From the NCBI RefSeq assembly GCF_026627425.1, contig NZ_JAPNLH010000003.1, positions 1-64,000 of the forward strand: a stretch of DNA of 64,000 nt, written 5' to 3'. Below the pieces are notes generated by a model. That model worked only from the letters and a program-made list of their open reading frames with translations, searched no databases and had not been told where the DNA came from. The stretch's first letter is position 1, and every line of letters begins with the position of its first letter. Below are positions 1 through 8,099 of the stretch, in pieces. The translations under genes and the position numbers were made by a program. This DNA comes from Arthrobacter endolithicus. GTDB taxonomy: Bacteria; Actinomycetota; Actinomycetes; Actinomycetales; Micrococcaceae.

Positions 1-698
1 GCGGGATCACCGGGATCAACCTCCACCTCGTCATAACCGACAGGACCCTGTTCCAAGGCGACAGCGAACCCGCCCACCTCACCGGCTACGGCACCGTCCC
101 GGCCCACTGGGCCAGAAACCTCCTCCACCACAAAAACCCCAATACCGGCGGGGCCGGGACCGGCACGAAAAACGGACCCGGCGCTGAAACAGACCACGGA
201 CTGGCCACGGCGTTAGCGGACCCGGCGTTCCGGGTCTGGATCCGCCGCCTCTACACCGCCCCCGGCACCGGGAACCTCGCCGCCATGGACTCCAAAAAAC
301 GGCTCTTCCCGCCCGGGCTGCGCAGATTCATCATCACCCGGGACCAAACCTGCCGGACCCCCTGGTGCGACGCCCCGATCCGGCACATCGACCACATCAT
401 CCCGCACCACAACCACCACCCCGGCAAAAACCACCACCCCGGCAAAAACCACGGCCCAGTCGGCGGCGGACAGACCAACGAACCCAACGGCCAAGGCCTC
501 TGCGAACGCTGCAACTACCGCAAAGAAACCCCCGGCTGGACCTCCACCCCACACCCCGGAACCCCACCAGGAACAGAACCAACCACCGGATCACTCCCAC
601 GACACACCGTCATAACCACCACACCCCTGGGCTTCACCTACACCTCCACAGCACCCGCACTCCCCGGCACCACCCGGAACGAACCACCACCACAATAG
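1..698 (+). CDS. DUF222/HNH endonuclease domain protein (13E12 family), 5' end missing
   Basis: The frame is open from base 3, so the gene begins left of the window. What remains is the end of the DUF222 region followed by the C-terminal HNH nuclease domain. The family signature [16 protein letters not shown] leads into [13 protein letters not shown], then DHI with the histidine pair, and ends in the conserved [11 protein letters not shown] segment. The usual loop between the His pair and NGQG is enlarged by two copies of a six-residue HHPGKN repeat. Family members are multi-copy in actinobacterial genomes and are putative metal-dependent nucleases; the substrate is unknown. The last ~45 codons are Thr/Pro-rich and low in complexity. 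Confidence 0.85.
   Translation, partial: GITGINLHLVITDRTLFQGDSEPAHLTGYGTVPAHWARNLLHHKNPNTGGAGTGTKNGPGAETDHGLATALADPAFRVWIRRLYTAPGTGNLAAMDSKKRLFPPGLRRFIITRDQTCRTPWCDAPIRHIDHIIPHHNHHPGKNHHPGKNHGPVGGGQTNEPNGQGLCERCNYRKETPGWTSTPHPGTPPGTEPTTGSLPRHTVITTTPLGFTYTSTAPALPGTTRNEPPPQ
414..449. repeat. 18-bp in-frame tandem repeat (2 copies) inside the HNH loop
   Basis: Two adjacent identical 18-bp units (414-431 and 432-449) encode HHPGKN twice. They lengthen the loop between the HNH histidines and the NGQGLCERC segment without breaking the frame. Confidence 0.9.
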
Positions 699-782
699 AG
701 GTCGCGAAACCCTGCTGTGTTATGACTTCCCCCATATCCCGACGCGCCGCCAAGGCATTGGTGCTCCCGCACGGTGACACGA

Positions 783-812
783 GCACTTGTAGTGCATTTG
801 TATAATCAAGGC
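783..812 (+). promoter_or_regulatory. pucR promoter with inverted-repeat operator candidate
   Basis: A perfect -10 hexamer TATAAT lies at 801-806, exactly six bases before the ATG at 813, which suggests a leaderless transcript; no ribosome-binding site is visible. A perfect 5-bp inverted repeat GCACT-TGT-AGTGC (783-795) lies just upstream of the -10, where a repressor or the PucR protein itself could act. No good -35 was found. Confidence 0.6.
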
Positions 813-2258
813 ATGTCAATCTCCTTGGCGGATCTGCTGGCAGCCCCGCAGCTTCACCTCACGAATCTCGGGGCAGCACAGGGCACCTTGAACACCCCGA
901 TCCAATGGGCTGCGGTCACCGAATTGGAGAATCCGCAGCCATTCCTCAGCGGTGGTGAGCTGGTGCTCACTACGGGGCTTAATAGTGTCACGGCCGCGGC
1001 CCAGCGATCGTTTGTTCGTCAGGTGCAGCGTGCCGGCGCAGTCGGAATCGGTTTTGGCATCGGCCTCGGCCACGATCAGGTGCCCCCGGCGTTAATTGCG
1101 GAGGCGAACCGATGGGGAGTTCCCGTCGTCGAGGTCCCGTACCGGACCCCGTTTATTGCCATCGGCAAGCTTGTGGCAGACTCCCGCTCCGCGGATCACT
1201 ACGCCAAGCTCGAAAGGCTGCTGACCCAGCATCAGATTCTTGCCCAATCGCTGCTCTCCGGCGGCGGGCTGAACGCCCTCCTGGCCAAGCTGGCCGGGAT
1301 GATTCGCACGGACGCGGTATTGACGCAATTTAACAGCGAACTTTTCAGCACCTGCCCCGGCACCGCCGTCGACGACGAAAACTGGCTGCCGGTGGTCCTC
1401 GCCACAGGTAAGCGCGACGCGAGCACGCTCTGGCTGCGTAAACCATTCGAGGACGGAGCGATCATCGATTATGCCAAGGGCCTGATCGGCGTCGAACTGA
1501 ATAATGTGGTGCAGCGCCGACACGCGGCACGGCAGCTTGCCGGGCAGGTGATTGCGGATATTATCCGCGGCTCATTGGAGGGTCCCGAGGCCGCCGCCCG
1601 GCTACAGAGTGTCGGCATCAACCCGGGGATCAAGAATATGTTGCTGCTGGTACAGTCCCCGCCCGGCCGAGCGTGCACCCTGGGCGCCATGGCCCTGCCG
1701 CAGCTGCTGGAACCGGCGGTGGCCGCAGTTCTGGGCGACGGGGACAAGCAGGAACTGCTCATAGTCTGCCCGGCAGGCATCGGCTCCCCTGCCGCTTTAG
1801 GGCGTGCATTGGGCCGGCAAGTGGCCGATGTAGGCGTTACCGCAGCAGTGGGGATCGGGGGCGCCTATGCACAGGCCAACGGACTGAGGTGGAGCTATTT
1901 CGAAGCCAAAGAAGCCGCTTCCCGCGGGCTTGCGGTCAATGAGCCGGAACGGCTCAGCTTGACGTCGCTGTTGCTGGCCAGTGAGGATGTGCCGATGGCG
2001 GACATGGCAGCCGAGGCGTTAGCCCCCCTTCTGGCCTTTGATGCCGCTCATGCTGCTGAACTGGTCACTACGCTGGAAAGCTATCTGCAGCTCAATGGCT
2101 CTGTGGCGTCCGTGGCGGAGGCGCTGACCTTGCACCGGAATACCGTCCGCTACCGGCTGACGCAGATCGCCGAGCTGACAGGCTACGACCCGGCAGTTAC
2201 GGCGGATCGGGTGCAGCTGTGGCTGGCGCTGGCCGTGCGGCGGCTTGCCCGGGCCTAG
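813..2258 (+). CDS. pucR: PucR family transcriptional regulator
   Basis: A 481-residue regulator. An N-terminal PucR-type sensory domain (roughly residues 5-130, beginning SLADLLAAPQLHLTNLG) is followed by a middle linker/GGDEF-like region and a C-terminal PucR helix-turn-helix (about residues 415-478, with SVASVAEALTLHRNTVRYRL). I chose the ATG at 813 rather than an in-frame ATG at 774 because the protein then begins where family members do and because TATAAT lies six bases upstream. PucR-type proteins control purine, amine or amino-acid catabolism, but no such genes are adjacent here, so the target is unknown. The downstream gene is convergent, so pucR is monocistronic. Confidence 0.85.
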   Translation: MSISLADLLAAPQLHLTNLGAAQGTLNTPIQWAAVTELENPQPFLSGGELVLTTGLNSVTAAAQRSFVRQVQRAGAVGIGFGIGLGHDQVPPALIAEANRWGVPVVEVPYRTPFIAIGKLVADSRSADHYAKLERLLTQHQILAQSLLSGGGLNALLAKLAGMIRTDAVLTQFNSELFSTCPGTAVDDENWLPVVLATGKRDASTLWLRKPFEDGAIIDYAKGLIGVELNNVVQRRHAARQLAGQVIADIIRGSLEGPEAAARLQSVGINPGIKNMLLLVQSPPGRACTLGAMALPQLLEPAVAAVLGDGDKQELLIVCPAGIGSPAALGRALGRQVADVGVTAAVGIGGAYAQANGLRWSYFEAKEAASRGLAVNEPERLSLTSLLLASEDVPMADMAAEALAPLLAFDAAHAAELVTTLESYLQLNGSVASVAEALTLHRNTVRYRLTQIAELTGYDPAVTADRVQLWLALAVRRLARA

Positions 2259-2296
2259 CTGCTCAACCCGGTCCGCCGGCGTCGCCCCCGGTTGTC

Positions 2297-3376
2297 TCAG
2301 ACGCGCCCAGTGTCCCGGTTTCCCGCTGAGGCATCCATTGCCGCATTCGCCGACTTGTCGGGATCCGCGGTCTCCGGATGCAGCCGTTTACTCAGTGGAA
2401 TGATGTCCCCTTCGCGATAGAGCAGCGCACGGAGCTCCGATTCCACTGAGTCCGGACGTTTCGGGTCAACCGTCTCACCCGCGGTGTAATGATCCAGTAC
2501 GCGTGGATCGACGTAACTTTTCCGCGCGATCGTGGGGGTGTTTCCCAGGACGTGCGCCGCATCCTCAACTGCCCGGCTGATCGCCTTCTTGCGGTCGGTC
2601 ACCTTTTTCTGTGGACCGATCCGCCCTAAACTCGCCGCCGCCGCCGCAGTGCCGCGCAAGGTGCGGAAATCCTTGGCGGTGAAATCCTCACCCGTCTGGT
2701 CTTTGACGTAGGCGTTGATTTCCGCACTGGTCACCGGATGCCAGCTTCGTCCATCCTTGTAGGCGAGCAGACGAGCCTTGCCGCCGCGCCGTTTGAGCGA
2801 CCTGACGAGGGCTGCCAGATCGGGATCCGTAATTTCTGATGTCCAGGTCTTACCGCTCTTCGCCGGGAAGTTCAGCCGCAGGGTGTCCCCTTTTACTCTC
2901 ACGTGAGCGCAGAGCAGGGTCGCTAGGCCACGACTACCGTTGTCGTTTGTATAGCGTTCGGACCCCACCCGAAGCGAGCCGCTGTCCAGCATTCGGAACG
3001 CTGCCGCCAACACCCGTTCCCTGCCCACCCCGTCGCGGCGCAGATCCATAGTGACCCGTCGCCGTGCGGTCGGAAGTGATTCTGCCAGGGCCAGTGCGCG
3101 GTCAAATTTGACCCTGTCCTTTTGCTCCCGCCACGTGGGGTGGTAGATATATTGGCGTCTGCCAACCGCGTCCACCCCGGTCGCTTGGATATGGCCGTTC
3201 TCAAACGGCGCGATCCACACATCCGTCCACGCCGGCGGAATGCCGATGCCCTCGAGGCGTTCCCGGAGCGCCCCGTGGGCCAGGGTTTCACCACGAAAAT
3301 CCCGATAGCTGAAACCGCTGCCGGATCTGACCCGGCGGTAGCCGCGTCCGGAGGTATTGCTGCGTCGAAGCCTCAC
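2297..3376 (-). CDS. Type IB DNA topoisomerase (bacterial/poxvirus type)
   Basis: Relaxes supercoiled DNA through a transient 3'-phosphotyrosyl link. The conserved core is present: GSRGLATL (first catalytic Arg), FPAKSGK (Lys), DFRTLRG (second Arg), and GNTPTIARKSYVDPRVL with the nucleophilic Tyr about residue 288. Asn replaces the His found in poxvirus enzymes, as in other bacterial members. I prefer the GTG start at 3376 (VRLRRSNTSG) because GGAG lies about nine bases upstream; the earlier in-frame ATG at 3412 would place the N-terminus inside a terminator-like hairpin. The length of 359 aa is normal. The last ~30 residues are polar and poorly conserved. Confidence 0.88.
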   Translation of the reverse strand: MRLRRSNTSGRGYRRVRSGSGFSYRDFRGETLAHGALRERLEGIGIPPAWTDVWIAPFENGHIQATGVDAVGRRQYIYHPTWREQKDRVKFDRALALAESLPTARRRVTMDLRRDGVGRERVLAAAFRMLDSGSLRVGSERYTNDNGSRGLATLLCAHVRVKGDTLRLNFPAKSGKTWTSEITDPDLAALVRSLKRRGGKARLLAYKDGRSWHPVTSAEINAYVKDQTGEDFTAKDFRTLRGTAAAAASLGRIGPQKKVTDRKKAISRAVEDAAHVLGNTPTIARKSYVDPRVLDHYTAGETVDPKRPDSVESELRALLYREGDIIPLSKRLHPETADPDKSANAAMDASAGNRDTGRV

Positions 3377-3398
3377 CGCTATTTCTCCTGCCCACGAT

Positions 3399-3433
3399 GC
3401 AACGGGCCGCATTACTGTTTCTCGGCCCGTTGC
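3399..3433 (-). terminator. Intergenic hairpin between fprA and the topoisomerase gene
   Basis: A perfect 11-bp inverted repeat (GCAACGGGCCG at 3399-3409 and its complement at 3423-3433, 13-nt loop) lies between the fprA stop and the topoisomerase start. The T-run (3434-3437) is on the plus-strand side, so for minus-strand transcripts this would be a U-less terminator of the kind common in actinobacteria. Confidence 0.6.
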
Positions 3434-3472
3434 TTTTGCCTATCGTAAGCCTACTGACCTGATTCGCTTGCC

Positions 3473-4969
3473 TCAGACCCGTGCGTTGGCGCCGCGCGCA
3501 GCGGTGAGCATATCTGTTCGTGACACCACCTTAACCCGCTCCCGCTGGACTCCGCCGTGCGCGGAGGCGGCGGCGCCCAGCACCCTTTCATGGCTGTCCA
3601 GTTCCAGCCAGCCCTCCCAACCGGTGTAGTGGATGCCGCGGGATGCGAGCAGTCCGACGACGGCGTCCGGGTCAGGGTTTGCCGCCGCCGGCAGCTGGGC
3701 CAGGTCCTGCAGGAGGTAAGTGACGGTTTCCAGCGCGTCCCCCTTGGTATGGCCGATCAGGCCCACAGGACCGCGCTTGATCCAGCCGGTGGCATAGATG
3801 CCGGGAACCGGTGTACCGTCCGCGGCCAAGACGCGGCCGCCGTCGTTAAGCACTACACCGCGCTGATGATCGAACTCAACGTCTCCCGGCGCGGAACCGA
3901 AATAGCCTACTGAGCGGTAGACGGCCTGCACCGGGTAGTGAACCATCTCGCCGGTACCGCGGGCACGGCCGGTACCGTCGAGCTCGGTCAGCTCGAACTT
4001 GATCCCGCTGACTTTCCCATCCGTGCCGGTGATCTCCACCGGGCTGTGCAGGAAATGCAGGTGCAGCCGCCTGGACGCCGGTGTCCTTGCGGGAGTGACG
4101 TCGTCATCCTGCTCCACCAGCCAGTTCGTCAAGGTGTTGACCATGGTCCTGACCTGGTTATTCGTCCGGATCGCCTCATCCGAGGCCGCATCAAAGACAA
4201 AATCCTCCGGATACAAAACAATGTCCACATCCTTCGAATGCGACAACTCCCGCAGCTCCAACGGCGTGAACTTCACCTGCGCCGGCCCGCGGCGGCCAAA
4301 AATATGCACATCCGTCACCGGCGAGGACTTCAACCCCCGGTACACATTGTCCGGAATCTCCGTCACCAACAAATCATCGGCATGCTTGGAGAGCATCCGC
4401 GCCACATCCAAAGCCACATTGCCGTTCCCGATCACAGCAATTTCCTTCGCCTCCAACGGCCACTCCCGCGGCACATCCGGATGCCCGTCATACCAGGAGA
4501 CAAAATCCGCCCCGCCAAACGAGCCCTCCAGCTCGATGCCCGGAATGTTCAGATCCGCATCGTTGACGGCACCGGTGGCAAAGATGACAGCGTCATAGTA
4601 GGTCTTCAGCTCCGCCAAAGTGATGTCGGTTCCGACGTTGACATTGCCGAAGAAACGGATATCACCCCGATCCAGAACCTTGTGCAGGGCGTTCACAATT
4701 CCTTTTATCCGGGGATGATCCGGAGCCACACCATAGCGGATCAGACCGTAGGGGGCCGGGTAGCGGTCAAAGAGGTCGATGCTGACCTGCAGCCCGTTGC
4801 GGACTTCTTCGCTCTTGGTCAGGATATCGGCGGCATAAACGCCGGCTGGCCCGGAACCAATGACCGCGACGCGCAGCGGCCTTTCCGTGGAGCCAGGTGC
4901 GGCTTCTGCTGTCGGCTTCGCGGCCGGGGAGCCCGCACGTTTCTCGTTTTCGGAGGTTTTCATCGACAC
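3473..4969 (-). CDS. fprA: FAD-dependent ferredoxin-NADP+ reductase, FprA-like
   Basis: An adrenodoxin-reductase-type flavoprotein of about 498 aa. The FAD-binding VIGSGPAGVYAAD lies near the N-terminus, the NADP site GNGNVALDVARML about residue 190, and the late segment GWIKRGPVGLIGHTKGDA closes the FAD site. It moves electrons between NADPH and ferredoxin. Its position behind cobA, in a sulfur cluster whose sulfite reductase is ferredoxin-dependent, makes electron supply to SirA its likely job (inference). The GTG at 4969 has AAGGA ten bases upstream; the ATG at 4963 is a possible alternative. The leader directly upstream is the 24-bp inverted repeat shared with the cobA 3' end. Confidence 0.88.
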   Translation of the reverse strand: MSMKTSENEKRAGSPAAKPTAEAAPGSTERPLRVAVIGSGPAGVYAADILTKSEEVRNGLQVSIDLFDRYPAPYGLIRYGVAPDHPRIKGIVNALHKVLDRGDIRFFGNVNVGTDITLAELKTYYDAVIFATGAVNDADLNIPGIELEGSFGGADFVSWYDGHPDVPREWPLEAKEIAVIGNGNVALDVARMLSKHADDLLVTEIPDNVYRGLKSSPVTDVHIFGRRGPAQVKFTPLELRELSHSKDVDIVLYPEDFVFDAASDEAIRTNNQVRTMVNTLTNWLVEQDDDVTPARTPASRRLHLHFLHSPVEITGTDGKVSGIKFELTELDGTGRARGTGEMVHYPVQAVYRSVGYFGSAPGDVEFDHQRGVVLNDGGRVLAADGTPVPGIYATGWIKRGPVGLIGHTKGDALETVTYLLQDLAQLPAAANPDPDAVVGLLASRGIHYTGWEGWLELDSHERVLGAAASAHGGVQRERVKVVSRTDMLTAARGANARV

Positions 4970-4991
4970 AGTGGTAATTTCCTTACGTCGG

Positions 4992-5078
4992 CCCAACTCA
5001 GTAGCAGCACCTGCAGTCAAAACGCGTTTTGCGTGCAGGTGCTGCTACTGAGCGTGCAGGTGCTGCTACTGAGTTGGG
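4992..5078. repeat. 24-bp perfect inverted repeat with a third copy and a central palindrome
   Basis: The 24-bp arm at 4992-5015 is the exact reverse complement of 5055-5078. A 22-bp segment starting GCGTGCAGG occurs twice in direct orientation (5031-5052 and 5052-5073, 21-bp period), so either downstream copy can pair with the left arm. A 14-bp perfect palindrome CAAAACGCGTTTTG (5018-5031) lies between. The block encodes the last residues of CobA (LSSSTCT twice) and forms the leader just before the fprA ribosome-binding site. No U-tract follows the hairpin on the minus strand. Confidence 0.9.
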
Positions 5079-6282
5079 TGGGATGGGGGCTGGGTGTGTA
5101 GGGACTGAGGCGGACAACATCACCGACGACGACGACGGCCGGGTTCGCCACGCCCACGGCGTCGGCCTGGTCAGCGATGGAACCCAGTGTTCCGATGGTC
5201 ACACGCTGATCCGGGGCATAGCCGTTTTCGATGATCGCGACAGGGCACTGCGCTCCCCGGCCACCGGCGGCCAGGATCCCGGCGGAGCTACGGAGCGTAC
5301 GCACGGCCATCAGCAGCACCACCGTGTGGTCGCTGCCGCCGGGGACGCTGGACAATTCCTCATGGCCACTGATCATGGTGAAGGCCTTGGCAAGACCCCG
5401 GTGGGTGACGGGGATGCCCGCCGCGGCAGGGACCGAGACGGCCGAGGTCACACCGGAGACGACTTCGACATCAACGCCATGCTCGCGGCAGAACAATGCT
5501 TCTTCGCCCCCGCGGCCCAGCACAAAGGGATCACCGCCTTTGAGCCGGACCACGCTATGCCCCGCTTTGGCTTCGCGGACCAGGATGGCGTTGATCTGCG
5601 CCTGCGTTACCGGATGGTGTCCCGGTGTCTTCCCGACCTCGATGACCCGGACGTCCGGGTCCAGGTCCGCAAGCAGCGCGCGGGGCCCAAGCCGGTCCGC
5701 CACGACAACGTCGGCGGCGGCCAAGAGCCGCCGGCCGCGCACGGTGATCAGTCCGGGGTCCCCCGGTCCGCCACCCACCAACGCTACGGCCCCGGCAGAA
5801 TTCCGGCGCCGGCGCAACGGCAGGTCTCCGCATTCCAACGCTGTCACTACTGCGTTGCGCAGCCGCTGCGCCAGACGCGGATCCCCACCGGCGCTGACGG
5901 CGACCTTGACGCCGTCGACCTCGGCAACCGCCGGCGTCCACGCTGCAGAGGCCTCGTGGTCGGAGGCATTAACGCACCAGGTGTGGGCCGCTTCCGCGTC
6001 CGCCGCTACCTGTGCGTCCACGCCCGGCACCCCGGTAGCGCTCTGCACAAACCACACGCCGTCCAGATCAGTGGAAACATACTGACGCTGGATCCATTGC
6101 ACCAGCCCGGCGTCCACCAGGGCCAGTACTCCCGTCCCCGCAACCGGGGCGACCACCGTAACCACGGCTCCGGCGTCGAGCAGACCCCGCGCGCGCCGGG
6201 CAGCAACGGAGCCTGCTCCCACCACCAGAACGCGGCGGCCCAGCAGCCGCAGCGAGATGGGATAGATATCTTGAACAACCAT
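5017..6282 (-). CDS. cobA: Siroheme synthase: precorrin-2 dehydrogenase fused to uroporphyrinogen-III C-methyltransferase
   Basis: 421 aa, CysG-like. Residues ~10-150 are the NAD-dependent precorrin-2 dehydrogenase domain (GRRVLVVGAGSVAARRA). Residues ~165-400 are the SAM uroporphyrinogen-III methyltransferase (VALVGGGPGDPGLITVRG, RLKGGDPFVLGRGGEE). It converts uroporphyrinogen III to precorrin-2 and sirohydrochlorin for the siroheme of sulfite reductase; iron insertion is probably done by the separate chelatase at 16.3-17.1 kb. The ATG at 6282 follows a -10 by six bases, so the mRNA is probably leaderless. The C-terminal tail is encoded by the repeat block and is unlikely to be conserved. 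Confidence 0.9.
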   Translation of the reverse strand: MVVQDIYPISLRLLGRRVLVVGAGSVAARRARGLLDAGAVVTVVAPVAGTGVLALVDAGLVQWIQRQYVSTDLDGVWFVQSATGVPGVDAQVAADAEAAHTWCVNASDHEASAAWTPAVAEVDGVKVAVSAGGDPRLAQRLRNAVVTALECGDLPLRRRRNSAGAVALVGGGPGDPGLITVRGRRLLAAADVVVADRLGPRALLADLDPDVRVIEVGKTPGHHPVTQAQINAILVREAKAGHSVVRLKGGDPFVLGRGGEEALFCREHGVDVEVVSGVTSAVSVPAAAGIPVTHRGLAKAFTMISGHEELSSVPGGSDHTVVLLMAVRTLRSSAGILAAGGRGAQCPVAIIENGYAPDQRVTIGTLGSIADQADAVGVANPAVVVVGDVVRLSPYTPSPHPTQLSSSTCTLSSSTCTQNAF

Positions 6283-6350
6283 AGAAAAACCTTAAGGAGA
6301 GGGGAACGGCAGAGCCAAAGACTACGAAATGCCCGGTCATGCGGCGTCAC
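6283..6350 (-). promoter_or_regulatory. cobA promoter with shared sulfur-operon box
   Basis: Reading on the minus strand: GTGACGC (6350-6344), 4 nt, TGAC (6339-6336), 3 nt, GCATTTCG (6332-6325), then -35 TTGGCT (6318-6313), 18-nt spacer, -10 TAAGGT (6294-6289), 6 nt, ATG. The TGAC-N3-GCATTTCG element directly upstream of -35 also occurs before sirA and, in degenerate form, before ssuA. Confidence 0.6.
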
Positions 6351-6361
6351 GCGCCGACACA

Positions 6362-7324
6362 CTAGCCGGCGATGCCCAGCAGCCCACGGCCCCGCAGCAA
6401 CCGGCGTTCCAACGGGGAAAACAGCAGCAGCTCGACGGCGATTCCGACAATGAGGATCAGCAGGACGGCGCTCATCACGGTGCCCATGTCGGACAGATCG
6501 CGGCCCTGCTGCAGCAAGGAACCGAGCCCGAAGCCAATAGACCCGCCCATCGCGATGATTTCCGCGGCCATCAGCGAGCGCCAGGAGAAGGCCCATCCCT
6601 GCTTGAGACCGGCCAAATAACCCGGCAGTGCCGCAGGGAGCACAATCTGCACCGCCATTTCCCAGCGGCTGGCCCCGAGCACGTGGCCCATCCGGCGGTG
6701 CTGCGGCGGAATCTGGTCCACCCCGGCAATCAGCCCGTTGATAATCGACGGCACGGCTCCCATCAGCAGCACAAAATAGACCGTCGCGTCGGAGAGGCCG
6801 AACCAGATGATTGCGGCCGGAACCCACGCGACCGAAGGGAGCACCTGCAGGCCGGAAATCAACGGCCCCAACGCGGTGCGGAGCGGGCGCACCTGTGCTA
6901 TCAGCAGCCCGATCGGCGTGGCAATCAGCGCACTCACGCCGAAACCAATCAGCCCGCGCTGCACACTGGTCCACAGCGAGTCCTGCAGTTTGCCCTCACC
7001 CCACAGCAGTGCCAGCGATGCGGCGACGTCCAGCGGCCCGGGAACCAGATCCGCGCGCCTGTGGGCCAGCAGCACATAGAGCTGCCACAGCAGCACCAGA
7101 ACGACGACGGCGCTCAGCGGCGCCAGGACTTTGGCGGGCTTAAGCGTCGGGCGGGCAATGGGCTGGGACTGTAGGACGTCCAGCCCGGCTTCTACACTGC
7201 CGGGTTCCGGTGATCGGCCCTGGCCACCCGCGGCCGCGCAGAGATCCTGTGGCGTGGGGGGATCCTGTGCCGCGGTGGGATCCTGTGGCGCGTCCTCGGT
7301 GAAAGTCTCCTGCTTAGCGGACAT
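6362..7324 (-). CDS. ssuC: Sulfonate/taurine/nitrate-type ABC transporter permease
   Basis: About 320 aa, with an Ala/Pro-rich cytoplasmic N-terminal segment of ~55 residues and then the six-helix BPD permease domain (LAPLSAVVVLVLLWQLYVLL onwards; EAA-loop region around HRRMGHVLGASRWEMAVQIVLP). The ATG at 7324 has AAGGAGAT eight bases upstream, inside the end of ssuB (11-nt overlap), so the two are translationally coupled. With ssuB and ssuA it forms an importer of the SsuABC/TauABC class. Its place among siroheme and sulfate-reduction genes favours an organosulfur substrate, but nitrate or a related anion cannot be excluded from sequence. Confidence 0.82.
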   Translation of the reverse strand: MSAKQETFTEDAPQDPTAAQDPPTPQDLCAAAGGQGRSPEPGSVEAGLDVLQSQPIARPTLKPAKVLAPLSAVVVLVLLWQLYVLLAHRRADLVPGPLDVAASLALLWGEGKLQDSLWTSVQRGLIGFGVSALIATPIGLLIAQVRPLRTALGPLISGLQVLPSVAWVPAAIIWFGLSDATVYFVLLMGAVPSIINGLIAGVDQIPPQHRRMGHVLGASRWEMAVQIVLPAALPGYLAGLKQGWAFSWRSLMAAEIIAMGGSIGFGLGSLLQQGRDLSDMGTVMSAVLLILIVGIAVELLLFSPLERRLLRGRGLLGIAG

Positions 7325-8099
7325 GGCGGCGGATCTCCTTGCGCAGTTCGGTGGTGATTTCCGCAGCCAACCGGGCCGCTTCTGCCGGCTCTTTTTGCCC
7401 GGCGGAGACTCGCCATTCATTGACCACACGGCCCGGGCGTGAGGACATCAGCAGTACCCGCTGGCCCAGCCGGACCGCTTCCCGCACGTTATGCGTGACG
7501 AAAACGATGGTCCTCCCGGTCTCGCGCCAAATCCGCTCCAACTCGTCGTGCAGCAGGTCGCGGGTGATCGCGTCCAGGGCGGCGAATGGCTCGTCCATGA
7601 GCAGTACGTGCCGCTCCTGCGCCAGTGAGCGGGCCAGCGCCACGCGCTGGCGCATTCCGCCGGAAAGCTCGTGTGGGCGCTTGTGCCCGGCACCGGCCAG
7701 GTGCACCAGCTCCAGCAGCTCCCCGGCGCGGGCGGCACGCTCGGACCGGGGTACGCCGCGCAGCTGCAGCGCCAGCTCGATATTTCCCCGTGCGCTCAGC
7801 CAGGGGAAGAGGGTTGCGTCCTGGAACATGAAAGCGGCGCCGTCGGCCGGAATCTCCAGGATGCCCGAACTCGGCGGTTCCAGGCCTGCCACCAGGTTCA
7901 GCAGCGTCGACTTGCCGCAGCCAGAGGCACCGAGCAGGGCCACGAACTCCCCCGGACGAATGGTGAGATTGACGTCGTCGAGCACCGGCGCCCCCGCGCC
8001 GAAGCGCTTGCCTACGCCGCTGAGTTCAATCGCGACCTGTTCACGGACACCGCGTTCAACGACATTGGATGCACCGGCGGTCCGGACCGGGGCGGTCAT
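7314..8099 (-). CDS. ssuB: ABC transporter ATP-binding protein, SsuB/TauB type
   Basis: 261 aa ATPase. Walker A GASGCGKST (about residue 58), signature LSGGMRQR, Walker B VLLMDEPFAALDA and the H-loop VTHNVREA are all intact. The degenerate Q-loop FMFQDATLFPW is typical of nitrate/sulfonate/taurine transport ATPases. The ATG overlaps the ssuA stop (ATGA), and the 3' end overlaps ssuC, so one ssuA-ssuB-ssuC message is expected. Confidence 0.85.
   Translation of the reverse strand: MTAPVRTAGASNVVERGVREQVAIELSGVGKRFGAGAPVLDDVNLTIRPGEFVALLGASGCGKSTLLNLVAGLEPPSSGILEIPADGAAFMFQDATLFPWLSARGNIELALQLRGVPRSERAARAGELLELVHLAGAGHKRPHELSGGMRQRVALARSLAQERHVLLMDEPFAALDAITRDLLHDELERIWRETGRTIVFVTHNVREAVRLGQRVLLMSSRPGRVVNEWRVSAGQKEPAEAARLAAEITTELRKEIRRHVR

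Noticed and set aside
3938-6453. Long plus-strand frames opposite fprA and cobA
   Set aside because: Both are antisense to well-supported genes and show only composition-driven sequence.
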